Part shown: piece after piece, positions 21,610-29,184 of the stretch
Position numbering within the stretch: the stretch's first letter is position 1
How the letters are laid out: every line of letters begins with the position of its first letter
Assembly: GCA_034409055.1 (NCBI GenBank)
Contig: DAOUMU010000199.1
Location: 1-29,184, forward strand
Direction: 5' to 3'
DNA: 29,184 bases
Source: DAOUMU01 sp034409055
Lineage (GTDB): Bacteria > Chloroflexota > Anaerolineae > 4572-78 > J111
The notes under the pieces: generated by a model
Databases searched by the model: none
What the model was told of the DNA's origin: nothing
Seen by the model: only the letters and a program-made list of their open reading frames with translations
Program-made: the position numbers and the translations under genes

Positions 21610-22809
21610 TTACCCTTCGCAATCGGTTAATGTGGCCTGCAACTTCTCCAACAGCAAGTCTATTTCTTGCGCATTAATCACTAGCGGGGGCAGCAGGCGG
21701 ATAACCCGTTCTCCAGCCACCAAAATGAGCAGGCCGTGAGCCTGGGCTGTTTTGACCGCTTCGGCGGCGGGAATGGTTGCAACAAGCCCACGCATCATCC
21801 CCCGGCCACGTACTTCGGTGAGCAGAGGGCTGGTTTTAACTAAATGTTGCAGGCCGCGCTCCAGGTAATTTCCTTTTTCTACAACCTGAGCCAAGAATTT
21901 CGGGTTGCTGATTTTGGCAAAAACGGCCCGGGCAACATGGCTGATAAAAGGTCCTCCGGCAAAAGTGCTGCCGTGGTCGCCAACACCGATAGCTTCAGCT
22001 ACGGCCTGGGTAGCCAGGATGGCGCCCATCGGCAATCCACCGGCAATTGGCTTGGCCACGGTCATAATATCCGGTTCGACACCCATCCCCTGGTGCGCCC
22101 AGAGCGTGCCGGTTCGGCCCATGCCGCATTGTATTTCATCGAAAATGAGGAGCGCGTCCATTTCGTCACAGCGCTGGCGTAAAGCAGTCAAAAATTCGGA
22201 CTGGGCCGAGGTGACGCCTCCTTCACCTTGCACCGGTTCGACAATAACAGCACAGATATGTTCATCAATGGCTGCACGAGCCGATTCGATGTCGTTAAAT
22301 TGGACAAAGGTGACTCCCGGCATCACCGGGACAAAAGGCAGGCGATATTTTTCGGTAGAGGTAGCGGCTACTGCTCCCATTGTGCGCCCGTGAAAAGAGC
22401 CTGTGAATGCGACAATGCCGGTCTTGTCCTCCCGTTCCAGAATGGTACGGGCATATTTACGGGCAAATTTAAAGGCCCCCTCGTTGGCCTCGGTGCCGGA
22501 GTTGGAAAAGAAGACGCGGTCGGCAAAACAGGACTCGCACAGGTCGCGGGCCAGTAGAATCATTGGCTCGTTATGGTATTTATTCGAGAGGTGAATCAGC
22601 CCCGTGCTGGCTTGTTGAATAGCCTCCTGAATTGTCGAGTCGCCATACCCCAGGGCGTTGACCGCAATACCCGCTCCCGCATCCAGGTAGCGGTTTCCTT
22701 CTTTGTCGTACAACCAGATCCCTTCACCGTGGGTCGGGATAAAATCAGGCCGTTTATAGGTCTGAACCAAGAATTGTTTTTCCAGAGCTATCAGTTGGCT
22801 GGTGTTCAT
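21610..22809 (-). CDS. Class III (PLP) aminotransferase, ArgD/LysJ-like
   Basis: This is 399 residues from the ATG at 22809, which has GAGGGA four bases upstream; a GTG at 22842 with AAGGAAG is the alternative and adds 11 residues. It is a fold-type I PLP enzyme with FSNSGTEANEGAFKFARKY (101-119), GSFHGRT (138-143), Asp224 in FDEIQCGMGRTG and the PLP lysine Lys253 in VAKPIAGGLPMGA. GDHGSTFAGGP is typical of the acetylornithine/LysJ branch, which moves omega-amino groups between semialdehydes and 2-oxo acids. With ALDH7 in the same operon, formation of an amino-acid semialdehyde (lysine, ornithine or similar) is a reasonable guess. Arginine-synthesis genes are absent nearby. Confidence 0.9.
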   Translation of the reverse strand: MNTSQLIALEKQFLVQTYKRPDFIPTHGEGIWLYDKEGNRYLDAGAGIAVNALGYGDSTIQEAIQQASTGLIHLSNKYHNEPMILLARDLCESCFADRVFFSNSGTEANEGAFKFARKYARTILEREDKTGIVAFTGSFHGRTMGAVAATSTEKYRLPFVPVMPGVTFVQFNDIESARAAIDEHICAVIVEPVQGEGGVTSAQSEFLTALRQRCDEMDALLIFDEIQCGMGRTGTLWAHQGMGVEPDIMTVAKPIAGGLPMGAILATQAVAEAIGVGDHGSTFAGGPFISHVARAVFAKISNPKFLAQVVEKGNYLERGLQHLVKTSPLLTEVRGRGMMRGLVATIPAAEAVKTAQAHGLLILVAGERVIRLLPPLVINAQEIDLLLEKLQATLTDCEG

Positions 22810-22856
22810 AACGTCCCTCATAGATGAGGTCTGAAGTTTCACAAATTTACTTCCTT

Positions 22857-22961
22857 ATATACTAAACGCATTCTGAAATTTCCGTAGCTGCCGCATCCCT
22901 ATGCGGCAGCGGTCGGCATAGGGATGCCGACCTACGAAATTTTCGCGTGCGCTTGGTATAT
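22857..22961. repeat. Cloverleaf-like palindromic element
   Basis: Outer ends ATATACTAAACGC (22857-22869) and GCGCTTGGTATAT (22949-22961) are near-complements. A second stem is AAATTTCCGTAG (22876-22887) with CTACGAAATTT (22932-22942). Inside are two perfect hairpins, GCTGCCGCAT-CCCT-ATGCGGCAGC (22887-22910) and GGTCGGCAT-AGGG-ATGCCGACC (22911-22932). The two loops, CCCT and AGGG, are complementary to each other. It lies between the MFS stop and the aminotransferase start and codes for nothing. Confidence 0.8.
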
Positions 22962-22971
22962 CTACAGACTT

Positions 22972-24369
22972 TCAATTCGCTGTGGCAGTTGTAGTCACGG
23001 GCGGACGAGGCATTGAGATCGCCAGTAACACAGCCACCACTGCCACTGCTGTTACCAAATAGAAACTCAAATGGAATGCCCATAAAGGATCAGTCCCGTT
23101 AAGCCTGGCATACTCTAAGATGATCCCGAACACTGTCGCGCTGAGTGTGCCACTAATAAAGCGAAGCATATGAAAGATACCCAGGGCAACACCCCTTTCG
23201 TCTTCACGAACCACCAAGGTCACCCCGGCAGCAGCCGGCGACTGGGTAAAGCCCATACCCAACCCTATAACAACCAGGGTTATGACGACAAGCCAGACCG
23301 ATGTATGTGTGCTCCACAATGCCAGGCTTCCGGCCCCCAGCGTTACAATAACCATACCGCCAATTATGGTCATCTGATAACCCAAGCGATCAGCGGTACG
23401 CCCGGCCAGAGGCGAGAAGAGAGCCAGTGTTGCAGCCAGCGGGGCAATGAGTAGACCGGCAATTCCGGCGGCAATCCCACGCAACTGGATCAAGTACAAG
23501 GCCATCAATATTGGCAATCCCATCAGGCAGAAGAATTGAGTGGCTGCAATCGTAGTGACGGCAGTGTAACGCTTATTGCCAAAGAGTTGTAGATTGACAA
23601 ACGGGTGGGACACACGTTTTTCAGTAATCATAAACAAAATCATCAACCCGGCAAATGCTGCCCACAGTCCTAAGCTGACCCACGATCCCCAACCCAGATC
23701 ACTACCTCGCGACAAGTTGAACATTAAGGTCAACATGGCCAGCATAAGCGCCCCTGCTCCCAACAAGTCGAAAGGTTCTGTATCAAGTTTGCGATCGGAG
23801 GGGACGATCAAGAGTATAAGTATTGCGCCCAGCAAGGCAGTTGTCCCATTAATCCAGAATGTGGCCGGCCAACTGAAGTTTTGCACCAGAAAACCACTGA
23901 TTACCGGTCCCAATCCGTGGGCTGCACCGTTAACCGTACTCCACATCCCCATAGCTGCGCCCCGCTCACGATTGGGAAATACCTCGCTGATGATTCCCAT
24001 TACCGCCGGCAAGGTAGTGGCATTAGAGATACCTTGCAAAGCCCGGAAAGCAATTAACCAACCAAAGGTTGGCGCAAGCGCCGCAGCCCAGGAAAACACG
24101 GCCATACCAATCAGCCCTACCGCATAAATGCGACGATAGCCATAACGGTCGCCAAGCCAGCCAAAGATTGGCATAATCACAGCGACTAACAGTATGTAGA
24201 CGGATATCACCCATACCCCTAAATTCAGTCCCACTCCGTACTGCTCTACAATTGAGGGCAGAGCTATCGGCATCATACTGTTGCCCAGAGTACCCACCCA
24301 GGTACCTATCAGCACTGTACCAACTATCCACCACCGTCGAGAGTATATCTGCTCATTGTTTATTGTCAT
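22972..24369 (-). CDS. MFS transporter, DHA2 (14-TM) type
   Basis: This 465-residue hydrophobic protein has about 14 predicted membrane segments. The motif GWLGDRYGYRRIYAVG lies in the first cytoplasmic loop and WPATFWINGT with GPVISGFLV in the middle, as in the EmrB/QacA drug:H+ antiporter group. Such proteins usually export drugs or metabolites with proton exchange. The ATG at 24369 lies 15 bases after the DppF stop, so it is in the ABC operon; GAGG lies somewhat far upstream (about 13 bases). It may export an end product of the pathway or confer resistance; the substrate cannot be predicted. Confidence 0.88.
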   Translation of the reverse strand: MTINNEQIYSRRWWIVGTVLIGTWVGTLGNSMMPIALPSIVEQYGVGLNLGVWVISVYILLVAVIMPIFGWLGDRYGYRRIYAVGLIGMAVFSWAAALAPTFGWLIAFRALQGISNATTLPAVMGIISEVFPNRERGAAMGMWSTVNGAAHGLGPVISGFLVQNFSWPATFWINGTTALLGAILILLIVPSDRKLDTEPFDLLGAGALMLAMLTLMFNLSRGSDLGWGSWVSLGLWAAFAGLMILFMITEKRVSHPFVNLQLFGNKRYTAVTTIAATQFFCLMGLPILMALYLIQLRGIAAGIAGLLIAPLAATLALFSPLAGRTADRLGYQMTIIGGMVIVTLGAGSLALWSTHTSVWLVVITLVVIGLGMGFTQSPAAAGVTLVVREDERGVALGIFHMLRFISGTLSATVFGIILEYARLNGTDPLWAFHLSFYLVTAVAVVAVLLAISMPRPPVTTTATAN

Positions 24370-24384
24370 TAAGTCTGAGAACCT

Positions 24385-25380
24385 CTACTGCACCAGATGA
24401 CAGGCCACTTTATGGCCATCGAAATCTTGCAACAAAGGCTCTTCTTCAAAGCAGACCGCTTTGGCTAGTGGACAGCGGGTATTAAAATTACAGCCTTGTG
24501 GTGGCCGAATTGGACTGGGGACCTCGCCGGTCAGGATAATACGTTTTCGCTTGCGCTCCAGGGGTGGATCGGGGATCGGGACGGCCGAGAGCAGGGCCTG
24601 GGTGTAGGGATGCTGTGGATTTTCATAAAGTTCATCACGGTTGGCCAATTCCATAATCTTGCCGAGGTACATCACGGCAATGCGATCGCTGAAGTGGCGG
24701 ACAACGGCCAAATCATGCGCGATGAACAGATAGGTCAGGTTAAACTTTGCCTGCAAATCTTCTAGCAAGTTGATAATCTGGGCCTGAATAGACACATCCA
24801 ACGCCGAGATCGGCTCATCGCACACAATAAAGCTTGGATCGGCGGCCAGGGCGCGGGCGATACCAATGCGCTGGCGCTGCCCGCCAGAGAATTCGTGCGG
24901 ATAGCGGGTGATCATCCGTGGGTCAAGCCCAACCAGACTTAGTAAATCTCGGACACGTTCCCGCACTGCTTTGCCCCGCGCCAGCTTGTGGACCACAATC
25001 GGCTCACCGACGATTTTCTCCACGGTCAGCCGCGGATTTAATGACGCATAGGGGTCTTGAAAAACCATTTGCATATGACGGCGCATCCGGCGTAATTCTT
25101 CCTTGCCAATCCGGGTTAGATCAACATCCTCGTAATATACGTGACCGCCGGTGGGTCGATGCATTTGAATCAACCCCAGGCCGGTGGTAGATTTGCCGCA
25201 GCCGCTTTCCCCAACCAGTCCCAGCGTTTCGCCTCGACGCACACGAAATGAAACCCCATCCACGGCCTTAACTGCACCGACGAGCTTCTGGAATAATAAT
25301 CCTCGTGTAACCGGAAAGTGGACCTGTAAGTTTTGCACGTCGACCAGGGGACTATGACCATTATGCCCAGTGTTGCTCAT
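24385..25380 (-). CDS. Peptide-type ABC importer ATPase (DppF/OppF-like)
   Basis: This 331-residue ABC ATPase has Walker A GESGCGKS (57-64), signature FSGGQRQRIGIARAL, Walker B FIVCDEP and the DppF/OppF C-terminal extension with the GCNFNTRCPLA cysteine motif (PF08352 type). It works as the partner of DppD to drive uptake of di- or oligopeptides or similar solutes through DppBC. Its start overlaps the DppD stop by four bases (ATGA), so the two are translationally coupled. Length is normal. Confidence 0.94.
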   Translation of the reverse strand: MSNTGHNGHSPLVDVQNLQVHFPVTRGLLFQKLVGAVKAVDGVSFRVRRGETLGLVGESGCGKSTTGLGLIQMHRPTGGHVYYEDVDLTRIGKEELRRMRRHMQMVFQDPYASLNPRLTVEKIVGEPIVVHKLARGKAVRERVRDLLSLVGLDPRMITRYPHEFSGGQRQRIGIARALAADPSFIVCDEPISALDVSIQAQIINLLEDLQAKFNLTYLFIAHDLAVVRHFSDRIAVMYLGKIMELANRDELYENPQHPYTQALLSAVPIPDPPLERKRKRIILTGEVPSPIRPPQGCNFNTRCPLAKAVCFEEEPLLQDFDGHKVACHLVQ

Positions 25381-26396
25381 TTATCTGTCTCCTCCTGCCG
25401 GATAGCAATTTCCTGATCGCTGCTCACCTCTACGCAACAAGCACTGTAGTGGTCCGGGCCAACCTGGACAAGTGTTGCCTGGTCCATCAAACATTGTTCA
25501 ACACGATACCCACAGCGTGGCTTGAACGGACACCCCGGAGGGGGGTTGGCCAGGTCCGGTGGCCGGCCCGGGATAGGCATCAAGCGGTTGCGACCGGCCG
25601 TGTCAAGCCTGGGAATCGCGTTCAGCAAACCGATGGTGTAGGGGTGACGTGGATTGGCGTACAGTTCGTCTATGAGGGCGCTCTCTACAATACTGCCGGC
25701 ATACATCACGATAATCCGCTCAGCCAGGCCAGCCACAATTCCCAGATCGTGGGTGATCCAGATGACTGACATGCCAATCTCGTCACGCAGCCGTTTAACC
25801 AGGTCAAGAATCTGGGCCTGGACTGTCACATCCAGGGCAGTAGTTGGTTCATCCGCAATCAGAATCTTTGGATTACAGGCCAACCCCAGCGCGATCATCA
25901 CCCGCTGGCGCATGCCGCCGGAGAATTGGTGGGGGTAATCATTCAGACGATTAGCCGCGTCGGGAATACCCACCATTTCTATCAGCTCGACGGCCCGCTG
26001 GCGGGCTGCGGTCCGATCAAGGCCCATATGTAACTGCAAGGGTTCGATCAAGTGCCGGCCAATGGTCAAAACCGGGTTAAGTGAGGTCATCGGATCCTGG
26101 AAGATCATGGCGATATCTTTCCCGCGCACCTGGCGAATACCGGTTCGATCTAACTGGAGCAGGTCTTTCCCCTCAAACCAAACCTGCCCTCCGACAATTT
26201 GGCCCGGCGGTGATGGGATTAACCGCATGATTGATAACATCGTCACGCTCTTGCCGGAGCCACTCTCCCCGACAATGCCGAGCGTTTCACCATGATCCAG
26301 CGAAAACGATATACCATTGACCGCTGTCACAACTTGTTTGCCGCTGTAGAAAATCGTGCGCAGCCCCTCCACCCTTAGCAATGGTTCAGCAGTCAT
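25377..26396 (-). CDS. Peptide-type ABC importer ATPase (DppD/OppD-like)
   Basis: This 339-residue ABC ATPase has Walker A GESGSGKS (43-50), Q-loop IFQDPMTSLNP, signature FSGGMRQRVMIALGL, Walker B ILIADEPTTALDVT and the C-terminal GCPFKPRCGY cysteine motif. It forms the ATPase pair with the next gene. Its ATG overlaps the stop of the UspA-like gene by four bases, so translation of the transporter ATPases depends in part on that gene. Confidence 0.94.
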   Translation of the reverse strand: MTAEPLLRVEGLRTIFYSGKQVVTAVNGISFSLDHGETLGIVGESGSGKSVTMLSIMRLIPSPPGQIVGGQVWFEGKDLLQLDRTGIRQVRGKDIAMIFQDPMTSLNPVLTIGRHLIEPLQLHMGLDRTAARQRAVELIEMVGIPDAANRLNDYPHQFSGGMRQRVMIALGLACNPKILIADEPTTALDVTVQAQILDLVKRLRDEIGMSVIWITHDLGIVAGLAERIIVMYAGSIVESALIDELYANPRHPYTIGLLNAIPRLDTAGRNRLMPIPGRPPDLANPPPGCPFKPRCGYRVEQCLMDQATLVQVGPDHYSACCVEVSSDQEIAIRQEETDK

Positions 26397-26947
26397 AACC
26401 GCATCTCCTCAATCTTGGGCAATGGTAGCATCTGACTGATTTCCTCTGGCCGGACCAGCAACACCGGCACGAGCGAGCGACGGGCAACCCGGTCGGCTGT
26501 ACCACCGTAGGCATAAGGACGAAGACCACTTTCCCCATGCGTACTCATAACAATCAAATCGATCTTCTCGTGCTGAACATAGTGGAAGATACCATCTGTC
26601 GGTCGGCCATAAGCAACCGCCACTTTAATATTTATACCCTGCTCCTGTAATTGTTCGGCAACCGGCATAAGCTGACGTTTGACCTCAGCTTCCAGGCTGG
26701 CCATCTGTCTGTCTTTGGAGATTGGGTGCAGCGATTTATCTAAATCATCCGGTGTATCGGGCAAAAACTTATCGGTCATAAACTCGGCTGCCGCTCTGAA
26801 TACCCCTCCCGTTCGACCAGGTGGAGGCGGCACAACGCCGAGCAGGATCAGCTTTGCTTTGAGCGCCTGGGCTAATTCACTGGCGTAAGGTAGCGCCCGT
26901 TCGGCCAATTCCGAACCGTCTAATGGAACCAGAATTTTTTGGATCAC
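26393..26947 (-). CDS. UspA-family universal stress protein inside the ABC operon
   Basis: This 184-residue single Usp domain shows the N-terminal ILVPLDGSELAERAL and the strand DLIVMSTHGESG. The nucleotide loop reads STHG-x9-GGT, a variant of the usual G-x2-G-x9-G-S/T, so ATP binding is likely but not certain. An insertion of about 40 residues (PDTPDDLDKSLHP region) between the first strand pair makes it longer than typical. The start is a GTG at 26947 with AGGAG about eight bases upstream. It sits between dppC and dppD and overlaps dppD by four bases, which suggests that it tunes or senses for the transporter. It probably acts in the cytosol. Confidence 0.9.
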   Translation of the reverse strand: MIQKILVPLDGSELAERALPYASELAQALKAKLILLGVVPPPPGRTGGVFRAAAEFMTDKFLPDTPDDLDKSLHPISKDRQMASLEAEVKRQLMPVAEQLQEQGINIKVAVAYGRPTDGIFHYVQHEKIDLIVMSTHGESGLRPYAYGGTADRVARRSLVPVLLVRPEEISQMLPLPKIEEMRL

Positions 26948-27083
26948 TGTTTTATCTCCTGTAAATAACTTGTGACCACTCCTATAAAAATGTAATTTTC
27001 ATACCGCATGTGTGGCCAGGGGAATGGAGAGACACTGTCTGTACATAGTCCAGATTCACATCCCCCGCGCCATAGGCGACCCC

Positions 27084-28058
27084 TTAGGCAGCGCCCGAAC
27101 CGGCCTTTAGCTTGTGTCGCTGCTGTGGATCTGAAACCGACCGCAGCCAGCCTGCGACCATATTAATGAACAGTACGGTCAGGGCTATGGCGATACCGGG
27201 AAAAGTTACCACCCACCATGCCTTCACCAGATAGTCACGGCCCTGGGCCAAAACAAGTCCCCATGACGAGGCCGGGGGTTGAATGCCCAACCCCAGAAAA
27301 CTCAAGGCGGCCTCAGCCAGGATAATTCGGGCCAGTTCCATCACGGCTATAGTCAGCACCGGGGAGATCAGGTTAGGCAGAATATGGACAAAGATAATGC
27401 GCCAATCCGGGCTGCCGGTTACCTGCGCCGCCTTAACAAAAACCTCTTCGCGTAGTGATAAGGTTATCCCACGCACAATTCGGGCAAAAATTAGCCAGCC
27501 GTTGATCGCCAGCACAATAACTAAATTACGTAAACTTGGCCCAATCATGGCAATAATTGTAATTGCCACCAACAGGCCGGGAAAAGCTGTTTGGATATCT
27601 ACCCAGCGCATAATAATTTGATCCACCTTGCCACCGTAGTAGCCGGAGACAACTCCCATCAGGGTGCCGAAGGAAGCAGTCACGGCTATAACGGAGAGGC
27701 CGATCAGCATAGATACGCGGGCACCGTAAATAAGACGGCTGAGCAAGTCGCGGCCAAGTTGATCGGTACCGAGTAGATAATCAGGACTGCCTTCCTCAGT
27801 CCATACCGGAGGTAGCAGCCGGGCACGCAGGCTCTGCTGGGTTGGATCATGGGGCGCAACCACGGGCGCAAACACTGCCAACATAACAAAAATAATAAGG
27901 CCGATTACGCCCAGCAAGGCAACGTGATCGTTGACCAGGTCAATGAGCAACTCCCGCAAACTATGCAGCAGGGGAAAGCGTCGCTCCTCGATTTCCTCGT
28001 CTTCAAATGATTCCTCTAATTCTCCCGACAGGGCCAAATCTCTAAGTGTACTGGTCAT
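27084..28058 (-). CDS. Peptide-type ABC permease (DppC/OppC-like)
   Basis: This 324-residue inner-membrane permease has an N-terminal acidic stretch (ELEESFEDEEIEE), a first helix near 50-70, and the conserved PHDPTQQSLRARLLPP and LGTDQLGRDLLSRLIYGARVS of DppC. Five more helices follow. The EAA-like loop AALSFLGLGIQPPASSWG contacts the ATPases. The ATG at 28058 has GAGGGGG about seven bases upstream. It follows dppB by 39 bp. With DppB it forms the transport channel. Confidence 0.94.
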   Translation of the reverse strand: MTSTLRDLALSGELEESFEDEEIEERRFPLLHSLRELLIDLVNDHVALLGVIGLIIFVMLAVFAPVVAPHDPTQQSLRARLLPPVWTEEGSPDYLLGTDQLGRDLLSRLIYGARVSMLIGLSVIAVTASFGTLMGVVSGYYGGKVDQIIMRWVDIQTAFPGLLVAITIIAMIGPSLRNLVIVLAINGWLIFARIVRGITLSLREEVFVKAAQVTGSPDWRIIFVHILPNLISPVLTIAVMELARIILAEAALSFLGLGIQPPASSWGLVLAQGRDYLVKAWWVVTFPGIAIALTVLFINMVAGWLRSVSDPQQRHKLKAGSGAA

Positions 28059-28097
28059 TGGATACCCCCTCTATCTAGCAAACTAATGTTTTCACCA

Positions 28098-29018
28098 TTA
28101 CGTGTATCGAATGCGTGGGTCAAGCATTCCATAGAGCAGATCGATCACCAAGTTAATAACCACAACAATCAAGGCGACGACAAAAACGTCAGCTTGCAGG
28201 AGCGGCAAGTCTTGCCGTTTGATTGCATCTATGGCCAAAAGACCAACCCCCGGCCAACCAAAGACCGCTTCGACGATGACCGTAAAGCCGGCCAGAAGGC
28301 GGGTCAGTTCCCAGCCGCTCAAGGTGACGATGGGGATGGCGGCATTCTTGAGCATATGGCCAATAAGAGTAGCTCGCTCGGTTAGACCCCGGGATCGGGC
28401 GGCCACCACGTAGTTTTTGCCCAATTCGTCCAATACACTTGATCTGACAATTTGGGTAATCCGGCCCAGGGGCCGAGCCGCCAATGTGACGGCCGGCAGG
28501 ATAAGGTGTTGCCACGTCCCGTAGCCGGAGGTAAAAAACAAGCCCAACGACACGGGAAAAACCAAAATAAGCATCAGGCCCAGCCAGAAATCGGCGACGC
28601 ACATGCCAAACAGCGAGCCGAGCGTTGAGGCATGGTCTAACCATGAACGGGGTTTGAGGGCAGCCAATATCCCCAGTGGAATAGCCAGTCCAACGGCGAT
28701 TACAATTGCCGTACCTGCCAATAGAAAGGTCGCCGGCAAGCGTTCAAGGACCAGAGGCAGGGCCGGTACACGCTGCCAGAGCGAATCTCCAAAATCACCC
28801 CGGACAGCCTTGCCGGCAAAGCGCAGGAACTGCACATAGAGCGGATCGTTAAAGCCCAAAACCTCGCGTGCCTGTTCGTATTGCTCTTGTGTGGCTTCAA
28901 GCGGCAACATCATTTTAACCGGATCACCCAAGGTGTGGGTTATGAGAAAAACAACCACGGAGACCCCGACGACGACGGCCACAGAATAGATCAACCTACG
29001 GATGAGATATGTGCCCAT
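28098..29018 (-). CDS. Peptide-type ABC permease (DppB/OppB-like)
   Basis: This 306-residue permease opens with MGTYLIRRLIYSVAVVVGVS and has the DppB landmarks TLGDPVKMMLP, EVLGFNDPLYVQFLRF, GDFGDSLWQ, RSSVLDELGKNYVVAARSRG and the C-terminal DLLYGMLDPRIRY. Six membrane helices are expected. The ATG at 29018 has GAGGAG about 11 bases upstream. It is the first gene of the minus-strand block in the window. No solute-binding-protein gene precedes it in the 166 bp to the right edge; that space is taken partly by an insertion-sequence-like end. Confidence 0.94.
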   Translation of the reverse strand: MGTYLIRRLIYSVAVVVGVSVVVFLITHTLGDPVKMMLPLEATQEQYEQAREVLGFNDPLYVQFLRFAGKAVRGDFGDSLWQRVPALPLVLERLPATFLLAGTAIVIAVGLAIPLGILAALKPRSWLDHASTLGSLFGMCVADFWLGLMLILVFPVSLGLFFTSGYGTWQHLILPAVTLAARPLGRITQIVRSSVLDELGKNYVVAARSRGLTERATLIGHMLKNAAIPIVTLSGWELTRLLAGFTVIVEAVFGWPGVGLLAIDAIKRQDLPLLQADVFVVALIVVVINLVIDLLYGMLDPRIRYT

Positions 29019-29113
29019 TAGATTAATTTCTCCTCTTAATGGCGCAGGTTACCCATATCAGAGTGTTGCATAAGTCATCTGACTAATTGAGCGTACTTTA
29101 ACAATTCAGCATT

Positions 29114-29184
29114 TGAGGTAAAATGGGGACATCTTTAAGAGAAGGGAGATGTTCCCATGGCGAGAAAGAAGAAGAGCGCTGGTG
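29114..29184 (+). mobile_element. Possible left end of an insertion sequence
   Basis: From about 29114 the sequence TGAGGTAAAATGGGGACATC has the look of an IS terminal repeat. GGGGACATCT (29125-29134) faces AGATGTTCCC (29147-29156) with one mismatch, just before the start codon of a basic-N-terminus gene. Such a leader hairpin over the ribosome-binding site is usual in IS transposase genes. The other end is outside the window, so this remains unproven. Confidence 0.4.
29157..29184 (+). CDS. Start of a gene with basic N-terminus, possibly transposase
   Basis: An ATG at 29157 with AAGGGAG (29142-29148) eight bases upstream begins a frame reading MARKKKSAG before the window ends. A lysine/arginine-rich start is common in IS3-type OrfA and other transposases, but nine residues cannot identify the family. 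It is divergent from dppB. Confidence 0.4.

Noticed and set aside
22862..23083. Minus-strand frame of 73 codons
   Set aside because: It runs through the cloverleaf element and the 3' end of the MFS gene in another frame; composition follows the repeats.
24496..26295. Several plus-strand frames over the ABC ATPase genes
   Set aside because: They are shadows of dppD and dppF, whose Walker and signature motifs are complete on the minus strand.

Overview
The window looks like a piece of a Chloroflexota chromosome, probably Anaerolineae-like. The clues are a PASTA kinase ending in a beta-sandwich module common in that phylum, an AAA-like-domain ATPase, frequent GTG/TTG starts behind strong Shine-Dalgarno sequences, and spacers packed with small inverted repeats. 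This placement is an inference from protein character; no rRNA or other phylogenetic marker is present.

Layout. Positions 1-109 hold the 5' end of a transposase gene (minus strand, cut by the window edge), followed by about 535 bp without a gene. Then come an AAA-like ATPase (646-1701, minus), a divergent spacer with two inverted-repeat elements, a PASTA Ser/Thr kinase (2092-4044) and FtsH (4112-6040) with its own promoter and terminator. A thioesterase and a HAD phosphatase (minus) are followed by a metallo-beta-lactamase-fold hydrolase (7443-8063, plus). From about 8.3 kb to the right edge every gene is on the minus strand, so transcription runs right to left. The right end (about 29114-29184) looks like the start of another insertion sequence, placed where the gene for a solute-binding protein might be expected.

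The minus-strand block reads, in transcription order: DppB, DppC, UspA-like protein, DppD, DppF (peptide-type ABC importer without its binding protein), MFS transporter, class III aminotransferase, LeuD-like small subunit, CitD-CitE fusion, CitF, an SDR, an isocitrate/isopropylmalate-type dehydrogenase, an HD-like protein, a four-helix (23S IVP) protein, LeuC-like large subunit, MmgE/PrpD, ALDH7 (antiquitin type), a divergent proline-racemase-fold protein, a second SDR, and a fragment of a phosphate-binding-type protein. Together these look like a catabolic route that takes up an amino compound, oxidises a semialdehyde, rearranges a hydroxytricarboxylate and cleaves it with a citrate-lyase-type enzyme. 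One assignment that uses most of the genes is the alpha-aminoadipate lysine pathway run backwards, ending in homocitrate cleavage. This is a hypothesis; citrate, citramalate or methylcitrate would also fit parts of it.

Two things stand out. First, several enzymes in the block carry altered catalytic residues (both SDRs, the proline-racemase-like protein, the HD protein, the LeuD specificity loop). Second, many intergenic spacers contain arrays of degenerate 7-bp repeats, usually as two inverted arms. One pair brackets the four-helix-protein gene, and another pair encloses a multi-stem structured element. Separate compact palindromic elements, including a cloverleaf-like one at 22857-22961, occupy other spacers.
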